NCBI RefSeq assembly: GCF_010868145.1
Contig: NZ_JAAGUY010000019.1
Span: 1 to 64,000 of the forward strand
DNA: 64,000 nt
DNA from: Nocardia cyriacigeorgica
Lineage (GTDB): Bacteria > Actinomycetota > Actinomycetes > Mycobacteriales > Mycobacteriaceae
Direction of reading: 5' to 3'
The notes under the pieces are model-generated. The model had not been told where the DNA came from. It did not search any database and saw only the letters and a list, made by a program, of their open reading frames with translations. The translations under genes and the position numbers were made by a program. Each line of letters starts with the position of its first letter. Positions within the stretch are counted from its first letter, which is position 1. Shown piece after piece: positions 56,437-64,000 of the stretch.

Positions 56437-57680
56437 ATGCGGCGGCGGTGGGGCAGGTGTGGCGCCGCGAGGCGCAGCATGTCCTCACCGCCCTGCTCCG
56501 ACGCCACGGCGACCTCGGCGATTGTGAGGATGCCGCGCAGGAAGCCGCCGAGGCCGCGGCGGTGCGGTGGGCCCGCGACGGTGTTCCGGACAATCCGCGC
56601 GGCTGGCTGATCCGTGTGGCGTCACGGCGGCTGATCGACCGGCAGCGCGCCGACCGTGCCCGCCTCGAGCGGGAGGAAACCGTCGCACACGCCTGCCGTG
56701 CCGAGGACGCCCTCGCCCCCGCGGCGGATGCGGACCCGCCCGCCACGGGCGACGACACCTTGCGCCTATTCCTGCTCTGCTGCCACCCCGGCCTGAGCCG
56801 TTCTTCCCAGGTCGCGCTGACCTTGCACGCCGTCGCGGGTCTGTCCACGTCGCAGATCGCGGCCGCCTATCTGGTGCCCGAACCTACTATGGCGCAACGA
56901 CTCACCCGCGCGCGAACCGGATTGCGTGCCGCGGGCGCGACTTTCGAACTCCCTGCGGCAGCAGAACTCCCGGCCCGCGTTGCCGCCGTCCTCGATGTGT
57001 GCCACCTGATGTTCACCGAGGGCCACACCCGAACCGGTGGCACGGCACTGCTCGATCCGGGCCTGGCCGGCGAAGCCCTTCGGCTGACCCGGCAACTGCA
57101 CCGTCTCGTTCCCGACCACGACGAGGTCGCAGGCGCGCTCGCCCTCATGCTGCTCACCCAAGCCCGCGCGGCCACTCGCAGCGACCACGGCGATCTCGTT
57201 CCACTGGCCGAACAGGACCGCACCCGCTGGGATTCCGAGCTGATCGCCGAAGGCGTGCACATCCTCGAAACGGTGCTACCCCGCGGTCATGTCGGCCGCT
57301 ACCAACTCCAGGCTGCGATCGCCGCGGTCCACGCGGAGGCGCCGACCTGGGAACGCACCGATTGGACCCAGATCTGTGTCCTCTACACGATGTTGGACCG
57401 CGTCGCGCCAGGCCCGGCCGTGACCCTGAACCGAGCCGTTGCCCTCGCCATGGCCTTCGGCGCGGAACAGGGCCTTGCCCTCATCGACCCACTACTCGAC
57501 GACCCGTCCATGCGCCGCCACCACCGCACCCACGCGGTCCGTGCCCACCTACTGGAAATGACCGGCGACCGCGCTGGAGCGGTGGCGAGCTATTCGGAAG
57601 CCGCGCGGCTGACGACCAGCCTGCCCGAGCAGCGCTACCTCAATGCCCGGATGCGGGCTCTGACCGAGCGCTCGGGCTGA
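56433..57680 (+). CDS. ECF42-type RNA polymerase sigma factor with C-terminal extension
   Basis: A 415-aa extracytoplasmic-function sigma factor. Region 2 lies near residues 10-75 (DCEDAAQEAAEAA, NPRGWLIRVASRRLIDRQR). Region 4 is near 115-165 (LSTSQIAAAYLVPEPTMAQRLTRAR). A long C-terminal extension of about 240 residues, the DUF6596/TPR-like part of ECF42, has FTEGHTRTGG and TLNRAVALAMA. ECF42 factors have no anti-sigma gene; control is thought to be through the extension and the DGPF partner. The GTG overlaps the upstream stop (GTGA). Confidence 0.93.
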   Translation: MNAAAVGQVWRREAQHVLTALLRRHGDLGDCEDAAQEAAEAAAVRWARDGVPDNPRGWLIRVASRRLIDRQRADRARLEREETVAHACRAEDALAPAADADPPATGDDTLRLFLLCCHPGLSRSSQVALTLHAVAGLSTSQIAAAYLVPEPTMAQRLTRARTGLRAAGATFELPAAAELPARVAAVLDVCHLMFTEGHTRTGGTALLDPGLAGEALRLTRQLHRLVPDHDEVAGALALMLLTQARAATRSDHGDLVPLAEQDRTRWDSELIAEGVHILETVLPRGHVGRYQLQAAIAAVHAEAPTWERTDWTQICVLYTMLDRVAPGPAVTLNRAVALAMAFGAEQGLALIDPLLDDPSMRRHHRTHAVRAHLLEMTGDRAGAVASYSEAARLTTSLPEQRYLNARMRALTERSG

Positions 57681-57923
57681 ATCGGCCGGGTAGTGGTACC
57701 GCATGCCTCGGCGAACGCAGGCGAAGAGTGGCGAACCAATCCAGCCAACGAGTCATAGCTTTTCTGCATCGGGGGTATTCTCGATCATCGTGCTGTTCGG
57801 ATTCATCCAATGCACCAGGTTCAGGCATACCCGCGGTAGCAGCCGGTAAGGGCCACCGCGCATCGAAGCGTCTCTCGCTCGGTCGACAGCGCCCAGGCGC
57901 GTACACGTCGAAAGGTTTGCGCG

Positions 57924-59330
57924 ATGACCATCATGTTCTCGGCAGTGCGCTGTCTCGGATTGGTCGTGTTGCTACTGGGACTGACCACCGCACCGGCTGT
58001 CGCGACGCCCGCGGCTGCGGAGCTGGGGCACGCGGGTCGCTGGCTGACCGACGAGCACGGGCGGGTCGTCACCCTGCACGGGGTGAACATGGTCTACAAG
58101 TACCCGCCGTATTTCCCGGCCGCCGGAGGGTTCGGTGACAGGGACGCCCAGTTCCTGGCGGACAACGGGTTCAACGCCGTCCGACTGGGCTTCGCATGGA
58201 ACGCGGTGGAGCCGCAGCCCGGCGTGTACGACGACAATTACATCGAGCAGCTCGAGCAGACCCAACAGCTGTTGGCCCGGTATGGCATTTACAGCCTCGT
58301 CGATTCCCATCAGGACGCGTTCAACGAATCGGTGGGCGCCAGTTGGAGCGGCTTCCCGGCCTGGGCGGCCATCACCGACGGGTTTCCGCTGCAGCCCGCC
58401 CCCGGGTTTCCCTTCGTCTACGTGACGAGCCCCGCGCAGAACCAGGCATGGGCGAACTTCTGGCGCAACCGCGCCGCGCCCGACGGTGTCGGGCTACAGG
58501 ACCACTACGCGGCCATGTGGGCCCATGTCGCGCGACATTTCGCCGGCGAGCCGTACGTGCTGGGTTATGACCTCATCAACGAGCCGTGGCCAGGCTGGGA
58601 ATACCCGACCTGCATCCCGCAGGGCTGTCCCCACTTCGAGAAGGATGTCCTCGCGCCATTCCAGGGCAAGGTGATGAATGCTATCCGCCGGGTCGACCCG
58701 GAACACCTGTTGTTCTACGAACCGCCCATGGTCAACGACTTCGGCATACCGAACTGGATGCCGAATCCGACCGGCGATCCGAACGCGGGGATGAGCTTTC
58801 ACGACTACTGCGTCGGTGAGGTCGACACCTGTATCACCAACGGATTGAATCGCGCCGGCCTCGAGGGCGTCGTCGGGTTGGTTACCGAATTCGGCGCGAC
58901 CAGAGAAGCCGCGAGGCTGACGCGGCTCGCCGATAGATTCGACGACCACATGGCTTCCTGGTTGTTCTGGTCTCAATCGCAGAACCAGACACCCGAACAT
59001 CCCCAGGAACCACCGACCGGTCCGAATCTGATGGACCCTGCGCTGGTGCGGCCGTACCCACAGGCAGTTGCGGGCACACCGCAGCAGTGGAACTACGACA
59101 GTGCGAGCGCGATATTCACCCTCCGATACAGCACCCAACGCGCAGATTCCGGTCACCCGTTCCCGCCTGGAGCCCGCACCGAGATATTTCTGCCGCCGAG
59201 CACCTATCCGGGTGGGTACCAGGTCGAGGTCCAGGGTGCGGCCATCGTGTCGGCACCTGGTGCCAGGACGCTCGAACTCACCACCGGCCCCGGCCAGGAC
59301 GGCGTGCAGGTCACGGTGACGCGACCGTGA
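57924..59330 (+). CDS. Secreted GH5 glycosidase, endoglycoceramidase-like
   Basis: A 468-aa enzyme with a signal peptide (residues 1-31, ending near ATPAAA). The GH5 TIM barrel covers about 40-385, with LHGVNMVYKYPP, the acid/base Glu in YDLINEPWPG and the nucleophile Glu in LVTEFGAT. A C-terminal beta-sandwich spans about 390-468. The overall pattern is that of endoglycoceramidases, which cut between glycan and ceramide of glycosphingolipids and are known from Rhodococcus. GAAAGG lies 8 nt upstream of the ATG. Other GH5 subfamilies cannot be excluded. It is alone, with no transporter beside it. Confidence 0.87.
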   Translation: MTIMFSAVRCLGLVVLLLGLTTAPAVATPAAAELGHAGRWLTDEHGRVVTLHGVNMVYKYPPYFPAAGGFGDRDAQFLADNGFNAVRLGFAWNAVEPQPGVYDDNYIEQLEQTQQLLARYGIYSLVDSHQDAFNESVGASWSGFPAWAAITDGFPLQPAPGFPFVYVTSPAQNQAWANFWRNRAAPDGVGLQDHYAAMWAHVARHFAGEPYVLGYDLINEPWPGWEYPTCIPQGCPHFEKDVLAPFQGKVMNAIRRVDPEHLLFYEPPMVNDFGIPNWMPNPTGDPNAGMSFHDYCVGEVDTCITNGLNRAGLEGVVGLVTEFGATREAARLTRLADRFDDHMASWLFWSQSQNQTPEHPQEPPTGPNLMDPALVRPYPQAVAGTPQQWNYDSASAIFTLRYSTQRADSGHPFPPGARTEIFLPPSTYPGGYQVEVQGAAIVSAPGARTLELTTGPGQDGVQVTVTRP

Positions 59331-59376
59331 TCAGCTCCTCGACGTGAGGGTCTCGGTGCGCCGACCCCGTCGCGTC

Positions 59377-60768
59377 TCAATCCAGAGGGTGCAGCGCGAT
59401 CATCGTGCGCGGGGCGGCGAACACGAAATGGCCAGGGGATCTGGCAATGAGTTCACCGTTGTCGGTGAGCGCGTCGGGATCGGTGTTGATGGCGCGGAAC
59501 GGTGTGGTCCAGGCGGTTTCGCCGGTGCGGGGGTCGATTGCTCGGAAACCGGTCGGGTCGGTGAGGACGGCGACCCGGCTATCCCACGCCCGCACAGGGG
59601 GATATCCGTCGGATTCGGTGCGCCAGAGGCGTTGGCCGGTGCGCAGATCCAGGCCGGACATCGTGTGTGCGGTGTGATCCTGCAATAGAGCGATGTCGCC
59701 GAGGATCGCGGTGGCGGCGCCGCGGGTGGTCGGACCCTCGCCCGTGTCGTCGGAGGTGTAGATGAGGTCGGGGCTGGTCCAGCGGACGGTTCCGTCGCGG
59801 CGGTCATAGGCGGTGTCGGCCATGACGACGGGGACGGCATCGTCGGCTGGTTCGTCCAGCGCCAGGTCGTGCACGCCCGGTCGGTCCGTGGTGGCGAGAA
59901 CGCGGCCGGTGCGGTCCAGGATGTCGGTGCTGGTGACCCGGTAGCCGTCGCATTCGGTATGAACGCGGTGCAGGAGGGCGTCGGATGTCGCTGTAGTGCG
60001 CGAACATCCCTCGAGAGCGGCGGTAAACGTCGGCTCGCCGGTGACCAGATCGAAGCTGGCCAGGTCCGGGCCCAAGGTGAAGATTCCCTGTCCGTGCGAA
60101 ACGTCGAGCGCATCGGGAGACAGGCTTTCCCATGCCGTGCCCATGGCGAACGATCTGGACCAGTGGACCTCGGGATCGGACAGAGTTCCCGAATGCACTC
60201 GGACATCATCGGATTCGACGTCGCCTTCCGCGACGTAGAGCCGATCGTCCACCGCGGCGATGGCGAACACCATCCAGTCGGAGGGCGTGCGGGTGATCGC
60301 GCCGGTGTCGATGTCGTAGCCGATCAGCGCGGGATCCTCGGCCGACACCGACGTGTAGCAGACGAGCATGCCGTCGACCGGGGCGTCCGCGCACCCGCTC
60401 AGATCGGCAGCGGGTGCCTGCCAACGCTTCTCGCCCGTGTCGGTGTCGAACCCGTACATGCGCGGTTCGCGCAGCGACATGCCGTCGTCCGCCACCCCGA
60501 TCACGGCGATGAGGGTGTCACCCGCGTCCATGACACCGGCTCCGCCGAGGTCGTATTCGGTCCCGAAGGCGGGATCTCGGAACTCCGCGAACGCTTCGCC
60601 GTAGGTCGCGGCCGCGTCGATCGACCACGCCAGACCCGGTGCGGCGTCGTTGGTGCCGGTGATCTTGCGTGTGGTGTCGTCCGGCTGGGTCAACACCGCG
60701 ACAGCACCCGCACTGGTGACGACTGCGGCCACTGCGGCGAGCACCAGGTTGCGAATGCCCGGTGTCAT
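59377..60768 (-). CDS. Membrane-anchored PQQ-like beta-propeller protein
   Basis: A 463-aa protein with an N-terminal membrane anchor or signal (residues 8-27, LVLAAVAAVVTSAGAVAVLT) followed by outer-face repeats of the PQQ/beta-propeller type: MYGFDTDTGEKRWQAP, LIGYDIDTGAI, SFDLVTGEPTF, GLDLRTGQRLWR, and IDPRTGETAWT. Such propellers bind partner proteins or ligands; no enzyme motif is visible. The ATG overlaps the stop of the upstream 449-aa gene (ATGA), so the two are made together. Confidence 0.8.
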   Translation of the reverse strand: MTPGIRNLVLAAVAAVVTSAGAVAVLTQPDDTTRKITGTNDAAPGLAWSIDAAATYGEAFAEFRDPAFGTEYDLGGAGVMDAGDTLIAVIGVADDGMSLREPRMYGFDTDTGEKRWQAPAADLSGCADAPVDGMLVCYTSVSAEDPALIGYDIDTGAITRTPSDWMVFAIAAVDDRLYVAEGDVESDDVRVHSGTLSDPEVHWSRSFAMGTAWESLSPDALDVSHGQGIFTLGPDLASFDLVTGEPTFTAALEGCSRTTATSDALLHRVHTECDGYRVTSTDILDRTGRVLATTDRPGVHDLALDEPADDAVPVVMADTAYDRRDGTVRWTSPDLIYTSDDTGEGPTTRGAATAILGDIALLQDHTAHTMSGLDLRTGQRLWRTESDGYPPVRAWDSRVAVLTDPTGFRAIDPRTGETAWTTPFRAINTDPDALTDNGELIARSPGHFVFAAPRTMIALHPLD

Positions 60769-62114
60769 CGTTGAACCTCCAGTCCGGGAGCCAACGCGAT
60801 CGCCTCGAGTTGCGTGGCGGGCAGGGGTTCGGTGGGGGAGTCCGCGGTGGAAACCACCTGAATCTTGGTGCCGCTCGGGCGGGTCACGGTCACTGTGCGG
60901 GACATGTGCTGGGTCATCGGGCCGGTGCCGGAGGAGGAGCCGAAGTGCGATTCGCGGATTTCGACGATCGATCCGTCCGGCAACTGTCGATCGCTGACCA
61001 GGCGGTCACCGTAGGACGGGCGCGGGGTCTCGGCCGGTGACGGTTGCTCGGTCGCGATCGAGACGCGCAGCCGCGTCGGCTGTCCGCCGGCGGTGACCCG
61101 GACCGTCTGGCACAGCCCGCCCGTAGCGGATCCGCCGGGGAGTAGCTGTCCGAGTGGCCGATCAAGCACCAAGCCTTCCATCGGGATCTGCGACAGCACC
61201 GCATCCAGTCGCCGCGCAGTCGCCTCATCGATCTGCGGAGTCCGGTCTCCCATAACAGAAACGGAACAAGACTCGGGCGGTTGCGGTGTTCCTGGCGGTA
61301 CGGCGGCGGTGACACGCACGCCAGGCACGGTCACCAACTGGACGAGTTCATCGATCGTCAGCGGCACGGTGCCGGTGGGCTCGCTGCCGTGGGGTGCATC
61401 AGTGGCGCTCGCGATCACCATGCTGCCGTCCGGCAGATATGCGGTGGCGCTGCGGGAAAAGGTGCGGACGCCGTCGGTTTCGGACCAGGAATCCTCGGTG
61501 TCGACGACTGTGGTGTCGGCGAGGTGGCGACGTTCATCGAGTTGGCCTGCGACACAGGGCGGTATCGGATCATCGGAAGGCCGCACCGACACCGACAACG
61601 AGCCCGCATGTTCACCGCGGCGCAGCGATGCGCGCGCGTTGGTGAAAGGGTCGAATTCTGTTGTCTCGTCGCCGAGAATCGGCTGGAAGAACAGCGAATC
61701 GTCGATGGGAGCGAAGTCGAGGACAACCCCCTCGGGGAGCGCATCGTGCACAGCCGCCGACATGGCGACGGCCTTGGGACCGGAGAACCAGGGGAAGGCC
61801 GGGTTGTCGTAGCCGAACTCGTCCACCGCCGCCCATCCGAACAACCCGCCTTCGGTCGGCGGATCTACGGTGACGCATCCCGGGATCTGCGTCGGATAGG
61901 TCACCGACGGCGTGACATAAGTGTGTTCTACCGGCTCCGGCGGCGCGGTCGTCGTGGGCGGTGTGGTGGTCAATTCCGGTTCCGGCTCGTGCAGCAGCCC
62001 GCCGGCGATCACCCCGCACGCCACGATGGAAACGCAGACCAACCCGGTAGTCCACGCACTCACCGCCCGCGAGGGACCGTCCGCGTTCACGTCGCTGTCA
62101 GTATCCGACACCAT
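60765..62114 (-). CDS. Membrane-anchored protein of unknown function
   Basis: A 449-aa protein with a short cytoplasmic tail, one transmembrane helix (residues about 20-41, TGLVCVSIVACGVIAGGLL), a Pro/Thr linker (44-70) and a large outer domain of about 370 residues with paired strands of the type SRSATAYLPDGSMVIASAT and SRTVTVTRPSGTKIQVVST. The strand motif occurs at least twice, suggesting two related beta domains. No family recognised. Coupled to the following beta-propeller gene by a 4-nt overlap; both are anchored by an N-terminal helix and may form one complex. Confidence 0.75.
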   Translation of the reverse strand: MVSDTDSDVNADGPSRAVSAWTTGLVCVSIVACGVIAGGLLHEPEPELTTTPPTTTAPPEPVEHTYVTPSVTYPTQIPGCVTVDPPTEGGLFGWAAVDEFGYDNPAFPWFSGPKAVAMSAAVHDALPEGVVLDFAPIDDSLFFQPILGDETTEFDPFTNARASLRRGEHAGSLSVSVRPSDDPIPPCVAGQLDERRHLADTTVVDTEDSWSETDGVRTFSRSATAYLPDGSMVIASATDAPHGSEPTGTVPLTIDELVQLVTVPGVRVTAAVPPGTPQPPESCSVSVMGDRTPQIDEATARRLDAVLSQIPMEGLVLDRPLGQLLPGGSATGGLCQTVRVTAGGQPTRLRVSIATEQPSPAETPRPSYGDRLVSDRQLPDGSIVEIRESHFGSSSGTGPMTQHMSRTVTVTRPSGTKIQVVSTADSPTEPLPATQLEAIALAPGLEVQR

Positions 62115-62290
62115 GTCTCCCTCCGGTGCCGACCATTAGATCAGCACCCCACCGCCGTATGCGTGGGTGCGGGTCCCGCAGCCGAAGGGGGGTGGCCCCC
62201 ACCGTTGGGGTCTACCGGCGGCACCTTCGCACCCCTACTGTTCACAGGCGTTCGACGTGGTCGGGGAACCGATGCAACCTGGAGGATCCG

Positions 62291-62524
62291 ATGAAACGCA
62301 CTCTCGCCGCCGTGGCCGTTGTCGCCGCGCTTTCGCCCGCAGCTCAGCTCGCGATCGCGGCGCCCGCATCCGCAACGACGCAGCCCGGTTTTGTGGACGG
62401 GCCGATGCTGGGATCGGCCGATGTCGGGTGCGGGGCGCAGGGGTGCACCAATCCTCTGGTGAAGTTCCTGCTGGTCGACCTGCTGGGTCTGCTCAATTCC
62501 GGGTCGGCGGGGGCTGCCACCTAA
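62291..62524 (+). CDS. Small secreted peptide
   Basis: A 77-aa precursor with a classical signal peptide (MKRTLAAVAVVAALSPAAQL, cleavage likely after AAPASA near residue 28). The mature part of about 49 residues has two Cys in GCGAQGC and a hydrophobic C-terminal stretch (LVKFLLVDLLGLLNSG). GGAGG lies 5 nt upstream. Similar short secreted peptides are common in Nocardia, with no known role. It converges on the minus-strand operon 7 nt away. Confidence 0.75.
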   Translation: MKRTLAAVAVVAALSPAAQLAIAAPASATTQPGFVDGPMLGSADVGCGAQGCTNPLVKFLLVDLLGLLNSGSAGAAT

Positions 62525-62531
62525 TACGGCG

Positions 62532-62726
62532 CTAATCGTCGTCTTCGGCGAAGAGCAGTACTGCTGCTGCGAGGTGGACCATGCAGTCGTCGGGCAGGTG
62601 TCGGCGGTGTACGTCGAGTAGCTGCCGCGCACGAGGCAGGGTGAGGTCGAGCAGGTGCACCCGGCACATGTGTTCGGCCAATCGGCCGTCGGCTTGGACG
62701 TAGATGCTGTGCGGCATCGGTGTCAC
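62532..62726 (-). CDS. Small hypothetical protein, last in four-gene operon
   Basis: A 64-aa protein (VTPMPHSIYVQADG...) with a His/Arg-rich helical middle and a hydrophobic C-terminal stretch MVHLAAAVLLFA. The GTG overlaps the stop of the DUF4254-like gene by 4 nt (GTGA), which fixes the start. No family recognised. Confidence 0.65.
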   Translation of the reverse strand: MTPMPHSIYVQADGRLAEHMCRVHLLDLTLPRARQLLDVHRRHLPDDCMVHLAAAVLLFAEDDD

Positions 62727-63232
62727 CGTCGCTCCCGTCGGGCGCGGTTTCGATAGTCCGGATCGTTGAATTCGCGTTCGGCGTCGTCGATTCCACGCCA
62801 CGATCGGGGCAGATCGATTCGTCCTGATGCCACCACCGGCACCAGATCGTCGTAACCGTCGCGAAGCTCGGCCAGCTGCACCCACGCTCGATGCACGCGG
62901 TCATCACCCGCTGGCAGACGCGTCAATTCCCAGCACGCCACCACCTGTGCTTCCGCCAGTCGCGCCACCACCGACCCGAGCGATTCGGTGCCCTTCACTG
63001 GCCCGCACCGCGTGTTCGGCAACTGCCCGGCCAGCCACGAGTCGATGTCGTGCACGATGCCGCTGATCCCCGCCCGAATGCCGGTTCGCTCACGCGCATC
63101 GACGATCAGATCCCGATACAGAACGGCGAGCTGCCAAGCCCATTCCCGAAGCGGCGCACCGTCCGTGCGCCCACACCGGATCGCGGACAGCAGTTCGTCA
63201 GCCGATGGGAGCATGTTGTCGCCGATCGGCAC
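62723..63232 (-). CDS. DUF4254-like protein
   Basis: A 169-aa helical protein. The pattern LPSADELLSAIR, LREWAWQLAVLYRD, IVHDIDSWL, ESLGSVVARLAEAQ and HRAWVQLAELRDGYDDL fits DUF4254, a family abundant in Nocardia and related genera with no known function. GTG 63232 is favoured because GGAGG is 8 nt upstream; the in-frame GTG 9 nt earlier overlaps that site. It overlaps the preceding gene by 35 nt and the next by 4 nt, so it is in a coupled operon. Confidence 0.78.
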   Translation of the reverse strand: MPIGDNMLPSADELLSAIRCGRTDGAPLREWAWQLAVLYRDLIVDARERTGIRAGISGIVHDIDSWLAGQLPNTRCGPVKGTESLGSVVARLAEAQVVACWELTRLPAGDDRVHRAWVQLAELRDGYDDLVPVVASGRIDLPRSWRGIDDAEREFNDPDYRNRARRERR

Positions 63233-63431
63233 GGATGTCACCTCCCCGCAGCGAAACCGGGCGGGAGCTCAGCGCACGCTGAACTGCCCGCTCGTATCCG
63301 ATCCGCGCCTCGATGCTCCGCACCGACCACCCGGTGTCCTGCTCGCTCCGTGGGCAAAGCAGGCGCAGACCCAGCCACGCCAGCGCACCGCCTGAACACG
63401 CGCCGAGAACGAACATCAACAGCTCGCCCAT
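63198..63431 (-). CDS. Small membrane protein
   Basis: A 77-aa protein with an N-terminal transmembrane helix (residues 3-25, ELLMFVLGACSGGALAWLGL) and a polar, Arg-rich tail. It begins 8 nt after the upstream gene ends, with GGTGAGG before the ATG, and overlaps the DUF4254-like gene. Function unknown. Confidence 0.6.
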   Translation of the reverse strand: MGELLMFVLGACSGGALAWLGLRLLCPRSEQDTGWSVRSIEARIGYERAVQRALSSRPVSLRGGDIRADRRQHAPIG

Positions 63432-63439
63432 TGCGCGCC

Positions 63440-63766
63440 TCACCCGCGAGCGGACCAGAAACCGGTGCGCCGCACACGCTTCGGCGGCGAGTCCGGGATC
63501 GGCCAATCGATATCGAGTAGCGAGGCGAACTCGCGCGCGGTGTACCCGAGTAGCGACACATCCGAGTGCATCCGCGCCCACCTCGGGTCGCCGATCCCCG
63601 GACGACTGTCCAACGCCTCCGCCGTCCGGATCGCGGCCACCGCGCATTCGGTCGACACCGTGCGACCGGGCAGCCACAGCATGGACCACCGATTCTGACC
63701 CACGTACCACGCTGTCCGCCGAATAGAGCTGCTCCCGGTCCCGACCCCCGACACGAGCTGCATCAT
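63440..63766 (-). CDS. Hypothetical protein, first in four-gene operon
   Basis: A 108-aa protein (MMQLVSGVGTGSSS...) with conserved-looking aromatic positions in RRTAWYVGQNRWSMLWLPGR and a C-terminal basic tail. GGAGG lies 7 nt upstream of the first of two consecutive ATGs. No family recognised. A promoter-like TTGACT-N16-TCTAAC precedes it. Confidence 0.65.
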   Translation of the reverse strand: MMQLVSGVGTGSSSIRRTAWYVGQNRWSMLWLPGRTVSTECAVAAIRTAEALDSRPGIGDPRWARMHSDVSLLGYTAREFASLLDIDWPIPDSPPKRVRRTGFWSARG

Positions 63767-63821
63767 CCTTGCCCCTCCGCTAGATGGTCGCCGCGCCGTT
63801 GTGACGACCGACACGGTGGAG

Positions 63822-63849
63822 GTTAGATCGAAGAACACCTCGTAGTCAA
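63822..63849 (-). promoter_or_regulatory. Putative promoter of the DUF4254 operon
   Basis: On the minus strand TTGACT (63849-63844), 16 nt, TCTAAC (63827-63822), about 56 nt before the first ATG at 63766. The surrounding sequence is AT-richer than the genome average. Confidence 0.45.
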
Positions 63850-63909
63850 GCCATGATTTAAAGTGCATTGCCAGGCGAAATGACAACTGTAATATCCCTG
63901 GTTGATGTA

Positions 63910-63924
63910 GTGTTCTCACAACAC
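63910..63924. promoter_or_regulatory. Short inverted repeat before the right-edge regulator gene
   Basis: GTGTT-CTCAC-AACAC, 27 nt before the probable regulator start. It may be an operator for that regulator in the divergent space between it and the DUF4254 operon. Confidence 0.35.
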
Positions 63925-63950
63925 GTTCACGATGAGAGGGGCCTGTATCG

Positions 63951-64000
63951 ATGGCGCCGAGTTCGCCGGTGGTCGCAAGGTGGGAACTGTCGTATCGCAC
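63951..64000 (+). CDS. Start of probable XRE-family regulator (cut by window edge)
   Basis: The first 16 codons read MAPSSPVVARWELSYR. This is the usual opening of actinobacterial helix-turn-helix regulators of the XRE/DUF5753 type, which begin SPTVARWEL followed by RLRELR. GAGAGGGG lies upstream with suitable spacing. Only 50 nt are in the window, so the call rests on this short motif. Confidence 0.55.
   Translation, partial: MAPSSPVVARWELSYR

Noticed and set aside
56567..58138. 523-codon Pro/Arg-rich plus-strand frame across the ECF42 gene and the start of the GH5 gene
   Set aside because: It overlaps two genes with clear motifs and has a composition typical of wrong-frame GC-rich DNA.

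Overview
This 64 kb window is GC-rich actinobacterial chromosome, most likely Nocardia or a close mycolate-containing relative. The 16S sequence is of the Nocardia/Rhodococcus type. The conserved gene order TPR protein, HAD phosphatase, tlyA, nadK, recN, steA, mctB, pyrG, Nudix, xerD, parA, scpA, scpB, rluB, cmk, der matches the block known in Mycobacterium tuberculosis as roughly Rv1691 to Rv1713. No insertion sequence, CRISPR array, tRNA or prophage module was recognised.

Region 1 (1-5445) is a complete rRNA operon, 16S-23S-5S, with boxA-like leader elements before 16S and before 23S and a strong terminator hairpin after 5S. Region 2 (5.5-27.7 kb) is the conserved housekeeping block, all on the plus strand apart from a small minus-strand insert (an SRPBCC protein and a gluconokinase). 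It combines ribosome maturation (TlyA, RluB, Der), NAD/CTP/CMP metabolism, DNA repair and chromosome maintenance (RecN, XerD, ParA, ScpAB) and cell-division proteins (SteA, MctB/SteB). A gene for a six-repeat protein of unknown role sits between mctB and pyrG. Region 3 (27.7-34.3 kb) is a fructose phosphotransferase locus: fruR-fruK-fruA-ptsH on the minus strand and divergent ptsI.

Region 4 (34.3-44.1 kb) is a stress-response cluster around a SigF/SigB-type sigma factor, its anti-sigma kinase, a STAS antagonist and a PAS-ANTAR protein. Around it are genes for CsbD, a zinc-ribbon protein, a lipoprotein, UdgX, a BON protein, a metallophosphoesterase and an F420-type oxidoreductase. Six correctly oriented promoter-like sequences of the form G(A/T)TT-N15-GGGTA precede genes here, including the sigma operon itself, so this looks like a compact autoregulated sigma regulon.

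Region 5 (44-64 kb) is accessory. A CopB-type copper ATPase and a histidine-rich protein 11.7 kb away each have a perfect TACCC-N5-GGGTA operator, the form known for the mycobacterial copper repressor RicR. Between them lie a two-gene LamG-like/Vps62-like cassette, a large MFS exporter fused to Ig-like repeats, and a membrane protein with a long disordered tail. Then follow an ECF42-type sigma factor with its DGPF/YCII partner, a secreted GH5 endoglycoceramidase-like enzyme, a pair of membrane-anchored proteins, a small secreted peptide, a four-gene operon with a DUF4254-like protein, and the start of a probable XRE-type regulator cut by the right edge.

Gene calls come from reading frames, start-site context and remembered family motifs. 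No database search was run.
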